A program made the translations under genes and the position numbers. From Lewinellaceae bacterium (GTDB lineage: Bacteria; Bacteroidota; Bacteroidia; Chitinophagales; Saprospiraceae), in NCBI GenBank assembly GCA_016711435.1, contig JADJSY010000033.1, positions 1 to 64,000 on the forward strand: a stretch of DNA of 64,000 nucleotides. Direction: 5' to 3'. The notes beneath the pieces were generated by a model. It was not told the origin of the DNA, did not search any database, and was given only the letters and a program-made list of their open reading frames with translations. Positions 45,851 to 55,272 of this stretch are shown here, in pieces (positions within the stretch are counted from its first letter, which is position 1; the number at the start of each line of letters is the position of its first letter).

Positions 45851-47794
45851 ATGCGACTATCCATCATTATTGTCAATTACAACGTGCGGCATTTCCTTGA
45901 GCAGGCGCTCGGTTCGGTGCGGCGCGCCCTGCACAACATACCGGCGGAGGTGTGGGTAGTCGACAATAATTCGGTGGATGATTCGGTGCGCATGGTGCAG
46001 GAAAAATTTCCCGAAGTGCGGCTGATCGCCAACCGCGACAACCCCGGATTTGCCGTAGCCAACAACCAGGCGATCCGACAAAGTACAGGCGAGTATGTGC
46101 TGCTGCTGAACCCGGATACGCTGGTAGAAGAAGATACCTTTTCCAAATGCCTGGCATTTATGGACAGTCACCCGGATGCAGGCGCGCTGGGTTGCAAACT
46201 GATCGACGGCGCCGGCAAATTCCTGCCGGAAAGCAAACGCGGTTTCCCTTCGCCCTGGGTGGCCTTTTGCAAAACCTTCGGGCTGTCGGCCATTTTTCCC
46301 CGCAGCCGCTTTTTCAACCGCTATTACCTGGGTTACCTCGATGCGGATAAAACCAGCGAAGTGGATGTGCTCGCGGGTTGTTTTATGTTTATGCGCCGCA
46401 GCGCTTTGGATCGGGCCGGGCTGCTCGACGAGGCCTTTTTTATGTACGGCGAGGACATTGATTTGTCGTACCGGATCATGCAGGCCGGGTACAAAAATTA
46501 CTATTTCCCCGATACCAAAATCATCCATTACAAAGGGGAAAGCACCAAAAAAGGCAGCCTGAACTATGTGCGCACCTTTTACCAGGCCATGATTATTTTT
46601 ACCCAAAAACACTTTACCGGTCGGCAGGCGGGTTTGTTTATACTGATGTTGCAGGGCGCTATCTGGCTTCGGGCGGGCATGACAGTGGCAAAAAATTTCT
46701 GGGGTAAAATATGGCTGCCTGCACTGGATGCGGGGCTGATTTATGCCGGATTGGTTATTTTGAAAAATTTCTGGGCCAACTACTATTACAAAGACCCGGA
46801 CTGGTTCAAAACCAATGTCTTGTGGTTTAATTTCCCCCTGTACATCCTCATCTGGCTGGGCACGGTGTGGCTCAACGGCGGGTACGACCAGCGCTACGAT
46901 CTGCGCCGGGTGGTGCGCGGGCTGGGATTCGGAACAGTCGTTTTAGCCGCCGTTTATGGATTTCTCGACCTCGACTACCGACCTTCCCGGGCGCTTGTGC
47001 TGATGGGAGCGGTTTGGGCCGTACTGACGACTGTGGGTATCCGCGCAGTGGCGCATTTTATTGAATTTCGCAATTTCCGGCTCGGTCGCGATAAAATCAG
47101 GAACCTGCTGATTGTCGGTTCCCGGGAAGAAAGCGAGCGGGTAAGTGGTTTGCTGAACCAGGTAGGCGTTCCACAAAACATGATTGGAACGGTCGCGCCG
47201 CCGGGCATCGAAGACGATCGTACCTACCTTTGCCATTTCGGTCAAATGGACGAAGTCGTGCGCATTTACCGGGTCAATGAAATTATTTTTTGCTCCCGGG
47301 ACATCCGCAGCCAGGATATTATGACCTGTATGACCCGCTTAGGCCCCGCTATTTCCTACAAAATTGTGCCGGAAGAAAGTATGAGCATCATCGGCAGCAG
47401 CAGCAAAGACGAGCCGGGTGAACTGTACACCATTGCGATCCGTTACAATATCGCGCAACCCGGACAACGCCGCAATAAACGGATGCTCGACCTGCTCGTC
47501 TGTGTCGCTTTGCTGCCCACTGCGCCGTTTTGGTTGCTTTTTTCCAGCCACCGCAGTCAATGGCTGTCCAACTGGCGTGCTGTTTTCAGCGGACAAAAAA
47601 CCTGGGTGGGATACGCGCCAAAAAGTCATATTGCCAGTCTGCCGCAGCTGAAAACGGGCGTTTTTTCTCCGCTCGACGAATTGCGGAACATTCGCCCGAC
47701 CGCCCAGATGATCGACCGCCTGAATTATCTTTTTGCCAAAGACTGGAATATCTGGCGGGATGTAGAGGTAATCGGGCAGATGCTGCGGCGTTGA
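45851..47794 (+). CDS. GT2 glycosyltransferase fused to a sugar-transferase-like membrane domain
   Basis: 647 residues. N-terminal GT2 domain (about 1-250): LSIIIVNYNVRHFLEQAL, VDNNSVDDS, LLLNPDTLVE (DxD-like) and YGEDIDLSYR, as in rhamnosyltransferases. Four to five transmembrane helices follow (about 265-400), then a Rossmann-like region (NLLIVGSREESERVSGLL) and RNKRMLDLLVCVALLPTAPF, which resembles the start of the polyprenyl-phosphate sugar-1-phosphate transferase fold, though the catalytic core of those enzymes is not evident. Probably exopolysaccharide or O-antigen synthesis at the inner membrane. One base separates it from the aldehyde dehydrogenase. Confidence 0.85.
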   Translation: MRLSIIIVNYNVRHFLEQALGSVRRALHNIPAEVWVVDNNSVDDSVRMVQEKFPEVRLIANRDNPGFAVANNQAIRQSTGEYVLLLNPDTLVEEDTFSKCLAFMDSHPDAGALGCKLIDGAGKFLPESKRGFPSPWVAFCKTFGLSAIFPRSRFFNRYYLGYLDADKTSEVDVLAGCFMFMRRSALDRAGLLDEAFFMYGEDIDLSYRIMQAGYKNYYFPDTKIIHYKGESTKKGSLNYVRTFYQAMIIFTQKHFTGRQAGLFILMLQGAIWLRAGMTVAKNFWGKIWLPALDAGLIYAGLVILKNFWANYYYKDPDWFKTNVLWFNFPLYILIWLGTVWLNGGYDQRYDLRRVVRGLGFGTVVLAAVYGFLDLDYRPSRALVLMGAVWAVLTTVGIRAVAHFIEFRNFRLGRDKIRNLLIVGSREESERVSGLLNQVGVPQNMIGTVAPPGIEDDRTYLCHFGQMDEVVRIYRVNEIIFCSRDIRSQDIMTCMTRLGPAISYKIVPEESMSIIGSSSKDEPGELYTIAIRYNIAQPGQRRNKRMLDLLVCVALLPTAPFWLLFSSHRSQWLSNWRAVFSGQKTWVGYAPKSHIASLPQLKTGVFSPLDELRNIRPTAQMIDRLNYLFAKDWNIWRDVEVIGQMLRR

Positions 47795-47904
47795 TGGGTT
47801 GAAAATTTGTTGTACCGCGTTTAAAAACCAAGAATATTTTGTTCACTCGTTTCACTTCTATTTTTTTGATACATCACCTTCTGACATAGTAAAAAACAAA
47901 AACT

Positions 47905-48117
47905 GACTATTCGCATATTGTAAAGCAATGCTGATTAAAGCCCCAGCGGGGTGATGATATTTGTAGCAAACAACGGATTTCAAAAGCCAGCCCCAGCGGG
48001 GCGACAATATAACCGCCCCGCTGGGGCTGGCTATCCATATTCGAATAAATCCTACAAATATCATCGCCCCGCTGGGGCTTTAAAATCAACATTGCCTTAC
48101 AATATTTGGATAGTCAG
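47905..48117. repeat. long palindrome, CCCCAGCGGGG/ATATTTGTAG class
   Basis: Arms of about 62 bp, 47905-47966 and 48052-48117, pair with few mismatches: TATTCGCATATTGTAAAGCA, then AAAGCCCCAGCGGGGTGATG, then ATATTTGTAG. A second inner palindrome (AGCCAGCCCCAGCGGGGCG / CGCCCCGCTGGGGCTGGCT) sits in the loop. The 341-bp gap 47795-48135 holds only this. Same design as 27266-27413. Confidence 0.9.
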
Positions 48118-48135
48118 AAAAAAAAATATAGCAGC

Positions 48136-48891
48136 ATGAACGACAAAAAACTATACTCGGGTTTAGTGGAAGCCAAACGGCTCGGCGAAAAAAAATTAGC
48201 CGTGCTGTTTGACCCGGATAAATTGCAGCTTCAAAAAATGGAGCAGGCGCTCGATCTGGCTGCGGACTGCGGGGTGGATTACTTTTTTATCGGCGGCAGC
48301 CTCGTCGTCAATAATATGCTGGATGCCCTGCTGAGTAAAATAAAAGAGCGCTGCGCCATTCCGATGATCCTGTTTCCGGGCAATTCCTTCCAACTCAGTT
48401 ACCGGGCCGACGGGCTGCTGTTCCTGTCGCTCATCAGCGGGCGCAACCCCGAATTGCTGATCGGGCAGCACGTCATTTCCGCTCCTTTTTTAAAAATGTC
48501 GCCCCTCGAAATCATCAGTACCGGCTACATGCTCATCGACGGCGGCGTACAAACTTCCGTTCAGTACATGTCCAACACCTATCCTATTCCGGCGCATAAA
48601 GACGATATCGCGGTGTGTACGGCCTTAGCCGGCGAGATGCTGGGCCTCAAACTGATTTATTTGGATGCCGGTTCGGGCGCTAAAAACCCGGTGCCCGAAA
48701 GTATGATAGAAGCCGTGGGCGGCGCCGTATCGGTGCCCCTGATCGTCGGCGGCGGCATCCGAACCCCGGAAAAAGTAGCTGCCAACCTGCGCGCCGGCGC
48801 CGACCTGGTGGTGGTGGGCAATGCGATTGAAAAAGACCCGGGTCTGATCCGGGAAATGATGAAAGCAGTGAAAACAGTCCGAAGTCAATAG
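48136..48891 (+). CDS. geranylgeranylglyceryl phosphate synthase family (GGGPS/PcrB)
   Basis: 251 residues from ATG 48136. TIM barrel with KLAVLFDPDKLQ (Asp near the glycerol-phosphate site), FIGGSLVVNN, FPGNSFQLS, YLDAGSGAKNPV and PLIVGGGIRTPEKV (phosphate-binding Gly-rich loop), then GADLVVVGNAIE. Condenses a prenyl diphosphate with glycerol-1-phosphate to an ether lipid; bacterial members are known in Bacteroidota. The last residues (TVRSQ) come from the AGTCCGAAGTC repeat that contains the stop. Confidence 0.9.
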   Translation: MNDKKLYSGLVEAKRLGEKKLAVLFDPDKLQLQKMEQALDLAADCGVDYFFIGGSLVVNNMLDALLSKIKERCAIPMILFPGNSFQLSYRADGLLFLSLISGRNPELLIGQHVISAPFLKMSPLEIISTGYMLIDGGVQTSVQYMSNTYPIPAHKDDIAVCTALAGEMLGLKLIYLDAGSGAKNPVPESMIEAVGGAVSVPLIVGGGIRTPEKVAANLRAGADLVVVGNAIEKDPGLIREMMKAVKTVRSQ

Positions 48892-49047
48892 TGCGAAGTG
48901 CGAAGTCCGTAGAGTACACCGTAGATAGTCCGAAGTCAATAGTGCGAAGTGCGAAGTCCGTAGAGTACACCGTTTCATACTTGAGTTTCCAAACCTGAAA
49001 CGGCGTACTCTACGGACTTCGGACTAACGACTTCGGACTTCGGACTA
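48876..49047. repeat. palindrome, AGTCCGAAGTC class, bridging two convergent stop codons
   Basis: Two tandem about 48-bp copies (AGTCCGAAGTCAATAGTGCG at 48876 and about 48927) face TACGGACTTCGGACTAACGA. The GGGPS stop (48889-48891) and the LytTR stop (49045-49047) both lie in it. Same words as 14311-14508. Confidence 0.9.
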
Positions 49048-49794
49048 CTTATCGAGCCAGGCTTTGAATTCGGAGACTCGTTCGCGGCTGACAAACAATT
49101 CTTCCTGTGCGGAGGGGTTGGTTTCCAGTTTCAGGCGCCCGTTGAGGTGGGGTAAAATTTTGGCGATGGCGTCGATCCGCAAGGTCATGCTGCGGCTGAT
49201 GCGGAAATAATCGCGCGGGTTCAGCATGCGTTCCAGTTCCTCCAGGGTATTTTCCACAAAATATTTTTTCCCGGCAAAGGTAAATGCCTGCGTCAGGCCA
49301 TCGGCGGAGCGGAAAAAAGCGATGTCGGTAGTGGCGACGAATGCGAGTTGCTGCCCGGTTTTGACCAGAAAACGTTCCTTGTAGGCTTCTTTTTTGAAGT
49401 AATGGGCCAGCATTTCATACTCGAACACAGGAGCAGTGCTGCGCTGATTTTCCAATTTATGCAATGCTCTGCCCAGGTCTTCGGGATCGATGGGTTTGAG
49501 CAAATAGTCAACGGCATTCACCTTAAACGCCTGCACCGCGTAGTGGTCGAAAGCCGTGGTAAAAATGACCGGCGATTTGATGTCCGCCTGTTTAAAAATA
49601 TCAAAACTCAATCCGTCGGCGATCTGGATGTCCATAAAAACCAGGTCGGGCGTCGGGAAGGTGCGGAACCAGCGCACAGCCCCTTCCACGGAGTCCAGCG
49701 TATCGACAATCTGGATGGCCGGTCGCTGCTCCAGCAGGAGTTTGCTGAGCTGGCGGGCGGCAGGAATTTCATCTTCTATGAGGAGGACTTTCAC
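49045..49794 (-). CDS. LytTR-type response regulator
   Basis: 249 residues. Receiver domain with Asp55 in FMDIQI as the phosphoacceptor, acidic pair near residues 7-9 (IEDE), Thr in FTTAFD and Lys in LLKPID. C-terminal LytTR DNA-binding domain (about 140-249) with FFRSADGLT and the SMTLRIDAI/R-ISRS recognition strands. Partner of the LytS-type kinase upstream at 49926-51008. The stop and last Lys fall in the repeat at 48876-49047. Confidence 0.93.
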   Translation of the reverse strand: MKVLLIEDEIPAARQLSKLLLEQRPAIQIVDTLDSVEGAVRWFRTFPTPDLVFMDIQIADGLSFDIFKQADIKSPVIFTTAFDHYAVQAFKVNAVDYLLKPIDPEDLGRALHKLENQRSTAPVFEYEMLAHYFKKEAYKERFLVKTGQQLAFVATTDIAFFRSADGLTQAFTFAGKKYFVENTLEELERMLNPRDYFRISRSMTLRIDAIAKILPHLNGRLKLETNPSAQEELFVSRERVSEFKAWLDK

Positions 49795-49828
49795 GGGTAT
49801 GGTTTGGATGAATTAGAGAAGTTGTAGA

Positions 49829-49950
49829 GGGGTTTGATGGTTTGAGAAGTTTGATGGTTTGAAAGGTTTGATGGTTTGATGTGGTAACTCAAGGCTTTGG
49901 TTACCACATCAAACCATCAAAACCATCAAACCTTCAAACCATCAAACCTT
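49829..49950. repeat. palindrome, TTTGATGG class
   Basis: Left arm GGGGTTTGATGGTTTGAGAA, core TGTGGTAACTCAAGGCTTTG then GTTACCACA, right arm CAAACCATCAAAACCATCAA. It lies between kinase and regulator genes and encodes the kinase C-terminus (FDGLKV). Confidence 0.9.
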
Positions 49951-51008
49951 TCCGCAGCCGCTTCCTGTTGAATCTGAATATCGGGTAGTATCACCGTAAA
50001 ATACTGCTGCGATGCGATAACTTCGATTTCCTGGTCGGTCAGCATCCGATAGCGGTCGCGGATATTTTGCAAACCTACCCCGGTAGAGTCCATCACCTGG
50101 TTTTTTTTCTGCAAATTATTGCGCACGATCAGGTGACCGTTTTCCATAAACACTTCAATTTTCAAGGGTTTATGGGTGGAAATGACATTGTGTTTGATGG
50201 CATTTTCAAATAACATTTGCAGGGTAAGCGGCACAATTGCCGTGTTTTTCCGGTCCACACGGCTGATTTCCACCTGCAAATTATCGCCGAACCGTTCGCG
50301 CAACAGAAAAATATAGGACTTCAAAAAATCGAGTTCCGTTTGCAAGGGGATGACCTGGTCTTCCCGGCTTTCCAGCACATAGCGGTACACTTTGCTGAGT
50401 TGTTGCACAAAACGCACCGCTTTTTCAGGCGCTTCAGGGATCAGATACGTGAGCGTATTGAGGCTGTTGAACAAAAAGTGCGGATTCACCTGGTTGCGCA
50501 AACCTTCCAACTGACTCGCCAGGTGCGCGCGTTCGAGGTGCTCTTTTTCCATGGCGGTCGTTTTCCAGAGTTGAAAAAAACGGATGCTTTCATACACGGC
50601 GCCCAATGCCAGTACCATCAGGTAAGATGATCCATAGGCTGAAATCGGGCTGGGAACCAAAGATGGATCGAGTGGAATAGAAAAAACACCCGCTGCAAAA
50701 GTGACCATCGTACAAACACTTCCCGTGTAAAGAATAACCGATCCGATGATCCACTTCATCCGTTTTTTCCAATCCTTCCAGTCTGGAAATTTTCTGGAAA
50801 GATGGATAAAAATAGCCCTTACACCTTGCCAGGTGACTACCGTATGGATGAATGCAATAGGAACTTTCCCCCAGTAACTTTCGGCATCATGTATGATGTC
50901 CCTGAAAAACAACAGGGGAATCACCATAGCCACCACAGGCATTCCGATGAGCCGAAACAGGCGGTCATCAAAGCCAAGCAGTGTACAGTCCTTTTTTTTC
51001 TGATTCAT
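49926..51008 (-). CDS. LytS-type sensor histidine kinase
   Basis: 360 residues from the ATG at 51008 (MNQKKKD). Four predicted transmembrane helices (about 20-37, 50-68, 87-110, 125-143), then His-kinase domain with His177 in NPHFLFNSLNTL (X-box) and N-box FENAIKHNV, followed by GVGLQNIRDRY. The sensor is intramembrane and its signal unknown. It pairs with the LytTR regulator, 131 bases downstream. The TonB receptor, epimerase and kinase are separated by 10 and 14 bases, so all four are likely one operon. C-terminal residues are repeat-encoded. Confidence 0.92.
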   Translation of the reverse strand: MNQKKKDCTLLGFDDRLFRLIGMPVVAMVIPLLFFRDIIHDAESYWGKVPIAFIHTVVTWQGVRAIFIHLSRKFPDWKDWKKRMKWIIGSVILYTGSVCTMVTFAAGVFSIPLDPSLVPSPISAYGSSYLMVLALGAVYESIRFFQLWKTTAMEKEHLERAHLASQLEGLRNQVNPHFLFNSLNTLTYLIPEAPEKAVRFVQQLSKVYRYVLESREDQVIPLQTELDFLKSYIFLLRERFGDNLQVEISRVDRKNTAIVPLTLQMLFENAIKHNVISTHKPLKIEVFMENGHLIVRNNLQKKNQVMDSTGVGLQNIRDRYRMLTDQEIEVIASQQYFTVILPDIQIQQEAAAERFDGLKV

Positions 51009-51022
51009 GATAAAGGCAAAGT

Positions 51023-51964
51023 TCACACTTTTTTCAATTGAAAAAACGCAATGGTATCCAATATACCTTGCTCGTAAGAGATCGGTTTGTATTGGAAATA
51101 TTGCTCGAACTTTGTCGAGTCGAACCAGTACGGGCGTTCATTCTGATACACCATTTCCACCATTTCACGCATGATCGGCACAAACAACCCGATGAGCCGA
51201 ACCAGATTTTTAGAAGCAGCCTGTACGCCTTTGTAAGGCACACCCATACCTGCTGCGGCCAGTTGAATCAAATCGGTTGGTACAGGCGGCGGGTTGTATG
51301 TCGGCAGGTGCCAGGTCTGATTGAATGACGCAGGGTCATTTGCAAGCAGTATAAGCCCTTTTGCACAGTCTAATGTATATGACATGGAGTGCGGCATGGA
51401 AGCATCGCCGAGCCACTGCGGTTTTTTACCCTCCGCGTAGTTTTTGAACACCGTCTGGTAGAACATGCTTTTTTCATCTGCCCAGGGACCGTAAAAATCT
51501 GCCGACCGGGCGATACTGGCAGTAATTTCTCCGCGTTCCACTGCATCGAGCAGCATATTGGCAATCTGGGCGCGCACGGCTCCTTTTTTACTGCTGGGAC
51601 GAAAAGGTGTCTCTTCTGTCATCTTCCCATCGACCGGGCCGTACATATACACGTTGTCGAAGAAAATGAGCGGGACGTTTGTTTCTGAACAGGCCTTAAT
51701 GGTGTTTTGCATCACAATAGGCCATTTTTCCTGCCAGAGTTTGGCCTTGTAGTCCAGTCCGACCAGCAGGAACGCTACCCGGGAGCCACGCACGGCTTCT
51801 GTCAAATCGGCCAGGTTGAATACGTCCGTCTGACGTGATTCCGCACCGGGCATGGTCTTGCCGGACCGGGAGAGTAGCCGTACAGGCTGTTGTTGATCCA
51901 GTAATAATTGTGCGAGTGGGGCGCCGATAGCGCCGCCGGAACCGATAATGGTGTAGGGTTGCAT
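51023..51964 (-). CDS. NAD(P)-binding epimerase/dehydratase-like protein
   Basis: 313 residues from ATG 51964 (MQPYTIIGSGGAIG). The Rossmann motif IGSGGAIGAPLA deviates from GxxGxxG of classical epimerases. FFDNVYMYGPV and ARSADFYGP give the extended-SDR pattern; the Tyr of the catalytic YxxxK is not clear. Resembles atypical extended SDRs (NAD-dependent epimerase/dehydratase family) and may act as a reductase or a binding protein. Between a TonB receptor and a LytS kinase, close spacing on both sides. Confidence 0.85.
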   Translation of the reverse strand: MQPYTIIGSGGAIGAPLAQLLLDQQQPVRLLSRSGKTMPGAESRQTDVFNLADLTEAVRGSRVAFLLVGLDYKAKLWQEKWPIVMQNTIKACSETNVPLIFFDNVYMYGPVDGKMTEETPFRPSSKKGAVRAQIANMLLDAVERGEITASIARSADFYGPWADEKSMFYQTVFKNYAEGKKPQWLGDASMPHSMSYTLDCAKGLILLANDPASFNQTWHLPTYNPPPVPTDLIQLAAAGMGVPYKGVQAASKNLVRLIGLFVPIMREMVEMVYQNERPYWFDSTKFEQYFQYKPISYEQGILDTIAFFQLKKV

Positions 51965-51974
51965 TTTTTGATTT

Positions 51975-54396
51975 TTAAAATTCAACACGGTACAGTACAT
52001 CCGGGAAAAACCCGATCTGGTTCACGCGGCCCACATTGCCTTTGACTTCATTGTACTGCATGGCGAATATATTCTCGTTGTTGGTAACGTTCTGAAAATC
52101 CAGGAAAAAAGTTTGCGACAATTTGCGTTTGGCGCTGTTCAACCGGATACCTAATTTCACGTCCCAGCGGAAATAATCGTCGAGGTTTTCGCTGAAAGCC
52201 AGGTCATCATACAGGATTTCGCGGCCGGCGGCCCGGCTGGCTTCGAGGTTTACCGGCGTGTAAGGGCGGCCTCCCGCAAAAGTTACTTTCGAGTCGAGGG
52301 TCAGGAAGCGGCGGCCCGTGCTGCCGAGCTGGAATTCTTTACCTGCCAGCGCATTGGCGACATAACGCCCGTTAAAAGCCGTGCTGCGTTCGACGCCGTC
52401 CGAACCTTTGTATTTAGAGTCGAACAGGCTCACCGTAACCATGGCGTAGTAGCCGTGGGAAAAGAACTTCTCCGCCGTCAGTTCCAGACCGATATTGGTA
52501 CCCGTGCCTTCATTGACCAGCAAACCTTTTTCAGGAAAAACAAAATCGGCGCCTGCATTCAGGATGGAAAAACTGGAGGTTGTTTTGTCCACCGGCACAT
52601 TGCTCAGCCATTGGTAGTAGGCTTCGGCTTTGAAATGCCAGTTGGCGGCAGGTTTGAAATCATAGCCCAGCACGAGGTGTTGGTTGCGGGTAAAGCCGAG
52701 GTTTTCGTTGTTGTTCAGGTAAGAACCGTCGGGTTGGCGTTCGCGGAAGAAAAAGACCGGCAGCGGCTGTGTCTGGTGGTGGATACCGTAACCGAGGTTA
52801 AACGACTGTTTAGGTGTAAATTTCCAGTTCAGTGCGGCGCGGGGTTCCAGAACAAAATCTTCTGTTTTGTCAAAATACTGGCTGTGCAGCCCTGCATTCA
52901 GGGTCAGTTTTTCCGTCAGGCGGTACTGGGTCTGGGCATACGCTTCCAACAGGTTGAATGCGCCGTTGAAATCGCGTTGCGTCACCCAGTCCGGTCGGCC
53001 GTCGCCGTCGTAGTCTGCCTGGTTTTCGCGGGTATTGATATACGTGTCGATGTGCTGGTTTTGCAGCAAAAATCCGGTGCGCAGCGTCAGGCGCTTGTTG
53101 ATTTTATTGTTGTAAAACGAGGACAGGCGATAGGTTGTCAGGCCGTCGTTCACGTCGTTAAGCTGGAATGGTTGGCCGTTGTTTTCATCCAATCGCAGGT
53201 CTTCGCTGGTGTAGGTATTGCCGGTATAGGAAGCGCTCAGCACTGTGCGGATATAAGAACGGTCGTTGAGCAGAACGCTGTGTTTCAGACCCAGCACCCC
53301 GAATTTCGAGATATTGTAAGCATTCTGGTTGGGATTGGCAAACAGGTCGGTTGTGTCGATCTCGGCGCCCAGAAAGTCGATGGCGCTCCAGCCTCCGATA
53401 CCGAATACGGAAAACTTGCCCGCTTTCGTGTTGCCCAGGTCTGCATTGAACGACAAGTCTTTGTAACGCGGCGTGGCGGCAGTGCCCACATTGAGACCGG
53501 CAGCGGAGGCGAGTTCCACAAACGAATGGCGGTAAGCCACTACGAACGAACCGTTGTTCTTTTTATTCAGCGGCCCTTCTGCCAGCGCTTCCATACCTGA
53601 GAATGCGCCCAACTGGCCCATAAATTCAAATCGTTCCTTGTTGCCGTTTCTCAAATTGATGTCAAATACACCCGCTGTGGCATTGCCGTATTCGGCCGGG
53701 AAAGCGCCGGTGAGAAAGTCGGAATTGGCAATCATGTTGGGATTGAGGGCAGAAACCGGGTCCGCCGGTGGTGCCGAGTGTGGAGAAGTGGTTGGGGTTG
53801 GGCATCGGGATGCCTTCCAGGCGCCAGAGCACGCCGGTGGGTGAATTGCCCCGAATAATGATGTCGTTGCGGGCGTCGTTGTTGGCTGCCACGCCGGCGA
53901 AATTGGCGACTAATTTAGCCACGTCGTTGCGCCCGCCGGAATAGCGCATCACTTCTTCGGTATTGAATTGTCGCGCCGAAATCGTGGCTAATTCATTCAT
54001 GGGCCGGTCTTTGTCCACATTAGCAGTGATGGTAATTTCATTCAGCATTGAAAAAGATTCCTGCAGGTGAATGTTGAGCAGGACTTCTTTTCCGGCGGTG
54101 ACCAACAGATTGCTCACCGTTTGCGGTTCGTAGCCGAGATAGGTGACGCGCAATGCCTGCCGCCCAACCGGGATGTTTTTTAAGGTAAATGCGCCGTCGA
54201 CATCGGTAGTGGCCCCGATGGTTTGTGGCGCCACGCCTGCTGAAATATCTGATGCAATCAGTTGAACCGTTGCGCCGATGAGTGGCGTTTCAGACTGCTG
54301 GTCGTACACGGTACCACGCAGGGTTTGTGTTTGTGCAAAGAGGAAAAGTGGAAGAAAAAAGGCGGGGAGTACACTCCAGATTGTCTTGGTATTCAT
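51975..54396 (-). CDS. TonB-dependent receptor, frameshifted
   Basis: 806 residues when one C is removed from the CCC complementary to 53758-53760. The signal peptide ends near LFAQT, followed by a carboxypeptidase-regulatory-like domain (about 27-115, GTVYDQQSETPLIGATVQL), a plug (NDIIIRGNSPTGVLWRLEGI near 190) and a C-terminal barrel running to the terminal aromatic (YRVEF). Corrected junction reads GGPVSALNPNMIANSDFL, as in the family. Outer-membrane active transporter; substrate unknown. It heads the epimerase/LytS/LytTR gene string, hinting that these respond to or serve the same nutrient. Confidence 0.9.
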
Positions 54397-54488
54397 TGTC
54401 TGTTCGTTTTTAAAGATTTTTTCGTTGACTGACAGGACAAAAGTGGGGGCTCAGGACAAGCGGAGAAAGCAAAAACCGGTGAACGGTA

Positions 54489-54530
54489 GAAAGTGAGTTG
54501 TGAGTTGTGAGTGGTGAGACGTGAGTGGCA
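54489..54530. repeat. GTGAGTTGTGAGTGG single-arm repeat
   Basis: AAAGTGAGTTGTGAGTTGTG and GTGGTGAGACGTGAGTGG in tandem, the same word family as 29374-29497 and 39862-39922. No right arm follows before the thioredoxin-like gene. Confidence 0.65.
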
Positions 54531-54643
54531 AACACATGGGAATCTGTTTCATTCGTCGAATTACAAGCCTTTTGCGGGTAGAACTTTGCGGTTTTAACTC
54601 AATTTTGTACAACAACCCTTGTCTTTATCGTGTTTTCCGACTT

Positions 54644-55123
54644 ATGAAGCAACGCTCTCTTGTATTTTTATTCCTGATAAACGCCCTCGTACTTCCGGCG
54701 CAGGACATTCCATTTATCAAATCCGGCCAGATCGAACAATGGAAACAGGCCGACACCGATACCGTGTGGGTGCTGAATTTTTGGGCAACCTGGTGCGCAC
54801 CCTGTGTGGCAGAATTACCTTCTTTTGAAAAATTACATGCCAACTATGCGGATCAGAAAGTGAAGGTGGTCCTCATCAGTACCGATTTCAAAAGAGAGGT
54901 GGAAACGCGGGTCAAATCTTTTGTGAAAAAGAAAAAACTCAAAAGCCAGGTGGTCTTTATGGATGAATCGAATCCCAACAACTGGATCGACCTCGTCAGC
55001 CCCGAGTGGTCGGGCGCTATCCCGGCAACGCTCATCATTTCAAAAAGAAAAAATCAATACCTGTTTTTTGAGAAACAGCTCAGTTATGAAGAACTGGAAA
55101 CGGCCTTACGATCGGTTTTATAG
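54644..55123 (+). CDS. TlpA-like thioredoxin-fold protein
   Basis: 159 residues from ATG 54644 (MKQRSLVFLFLINALV), chosen because it opens a signal peptide ending near LPAQ. Thioredoxin fold with redox motif WCAPC (about 50-54) preceded by VLNFWATW and cis-Pro in IPATLI. Periplasmic thiol-disulphide exchange or cytochrome maturation-type role. Distinct from the peroxiredoxin-like neighbour. Stop is followed at once by a repeat. Confidence 0.88.
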   Translation: MKQRSLVFLFLINALVLPAQDIPFIKSGQIEQWKQADTDTVWVLNFWATWCAPCVAELPSFEKLHANYADQKVKVVLISTDFKREVETRVKSFVKKKKLKSQVVFMDESNPNNWIDLVSPEWSGAIPATLIISKRKNQYLFFEKQLSYEELETALRSVL

Positions 55124-55229
55124 GTTGATGAGGGTTGAGAATGTTGAGGGCTGAGGGTGGTAACTCGAAAAAGTAAAATCGCTTCTTTTTCGAGCCGCAA
55201 CATTCTCAACCCTCAACAACCCCTCAACC
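55124..55229. repeat. palindrome, TTGAGAATGTTGAGGG class
   Basis: Left arm GGTTGATGAGGGTTGAGAAT, core GGGTGGTAACTCGAAAAAGT facing TTCTTTTTCGAG, right arm CAACATTCTCAACCCTCAAC. Begins on the base after the TlpA-like stop. Shares GGTGGTAACTC with the TTTGATGG class. Confidence 0.88.
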
Positions 55230-55272
55230 TTTTTCATTCACCCATTCATTTTATCACAAACTTTTAAGCATC

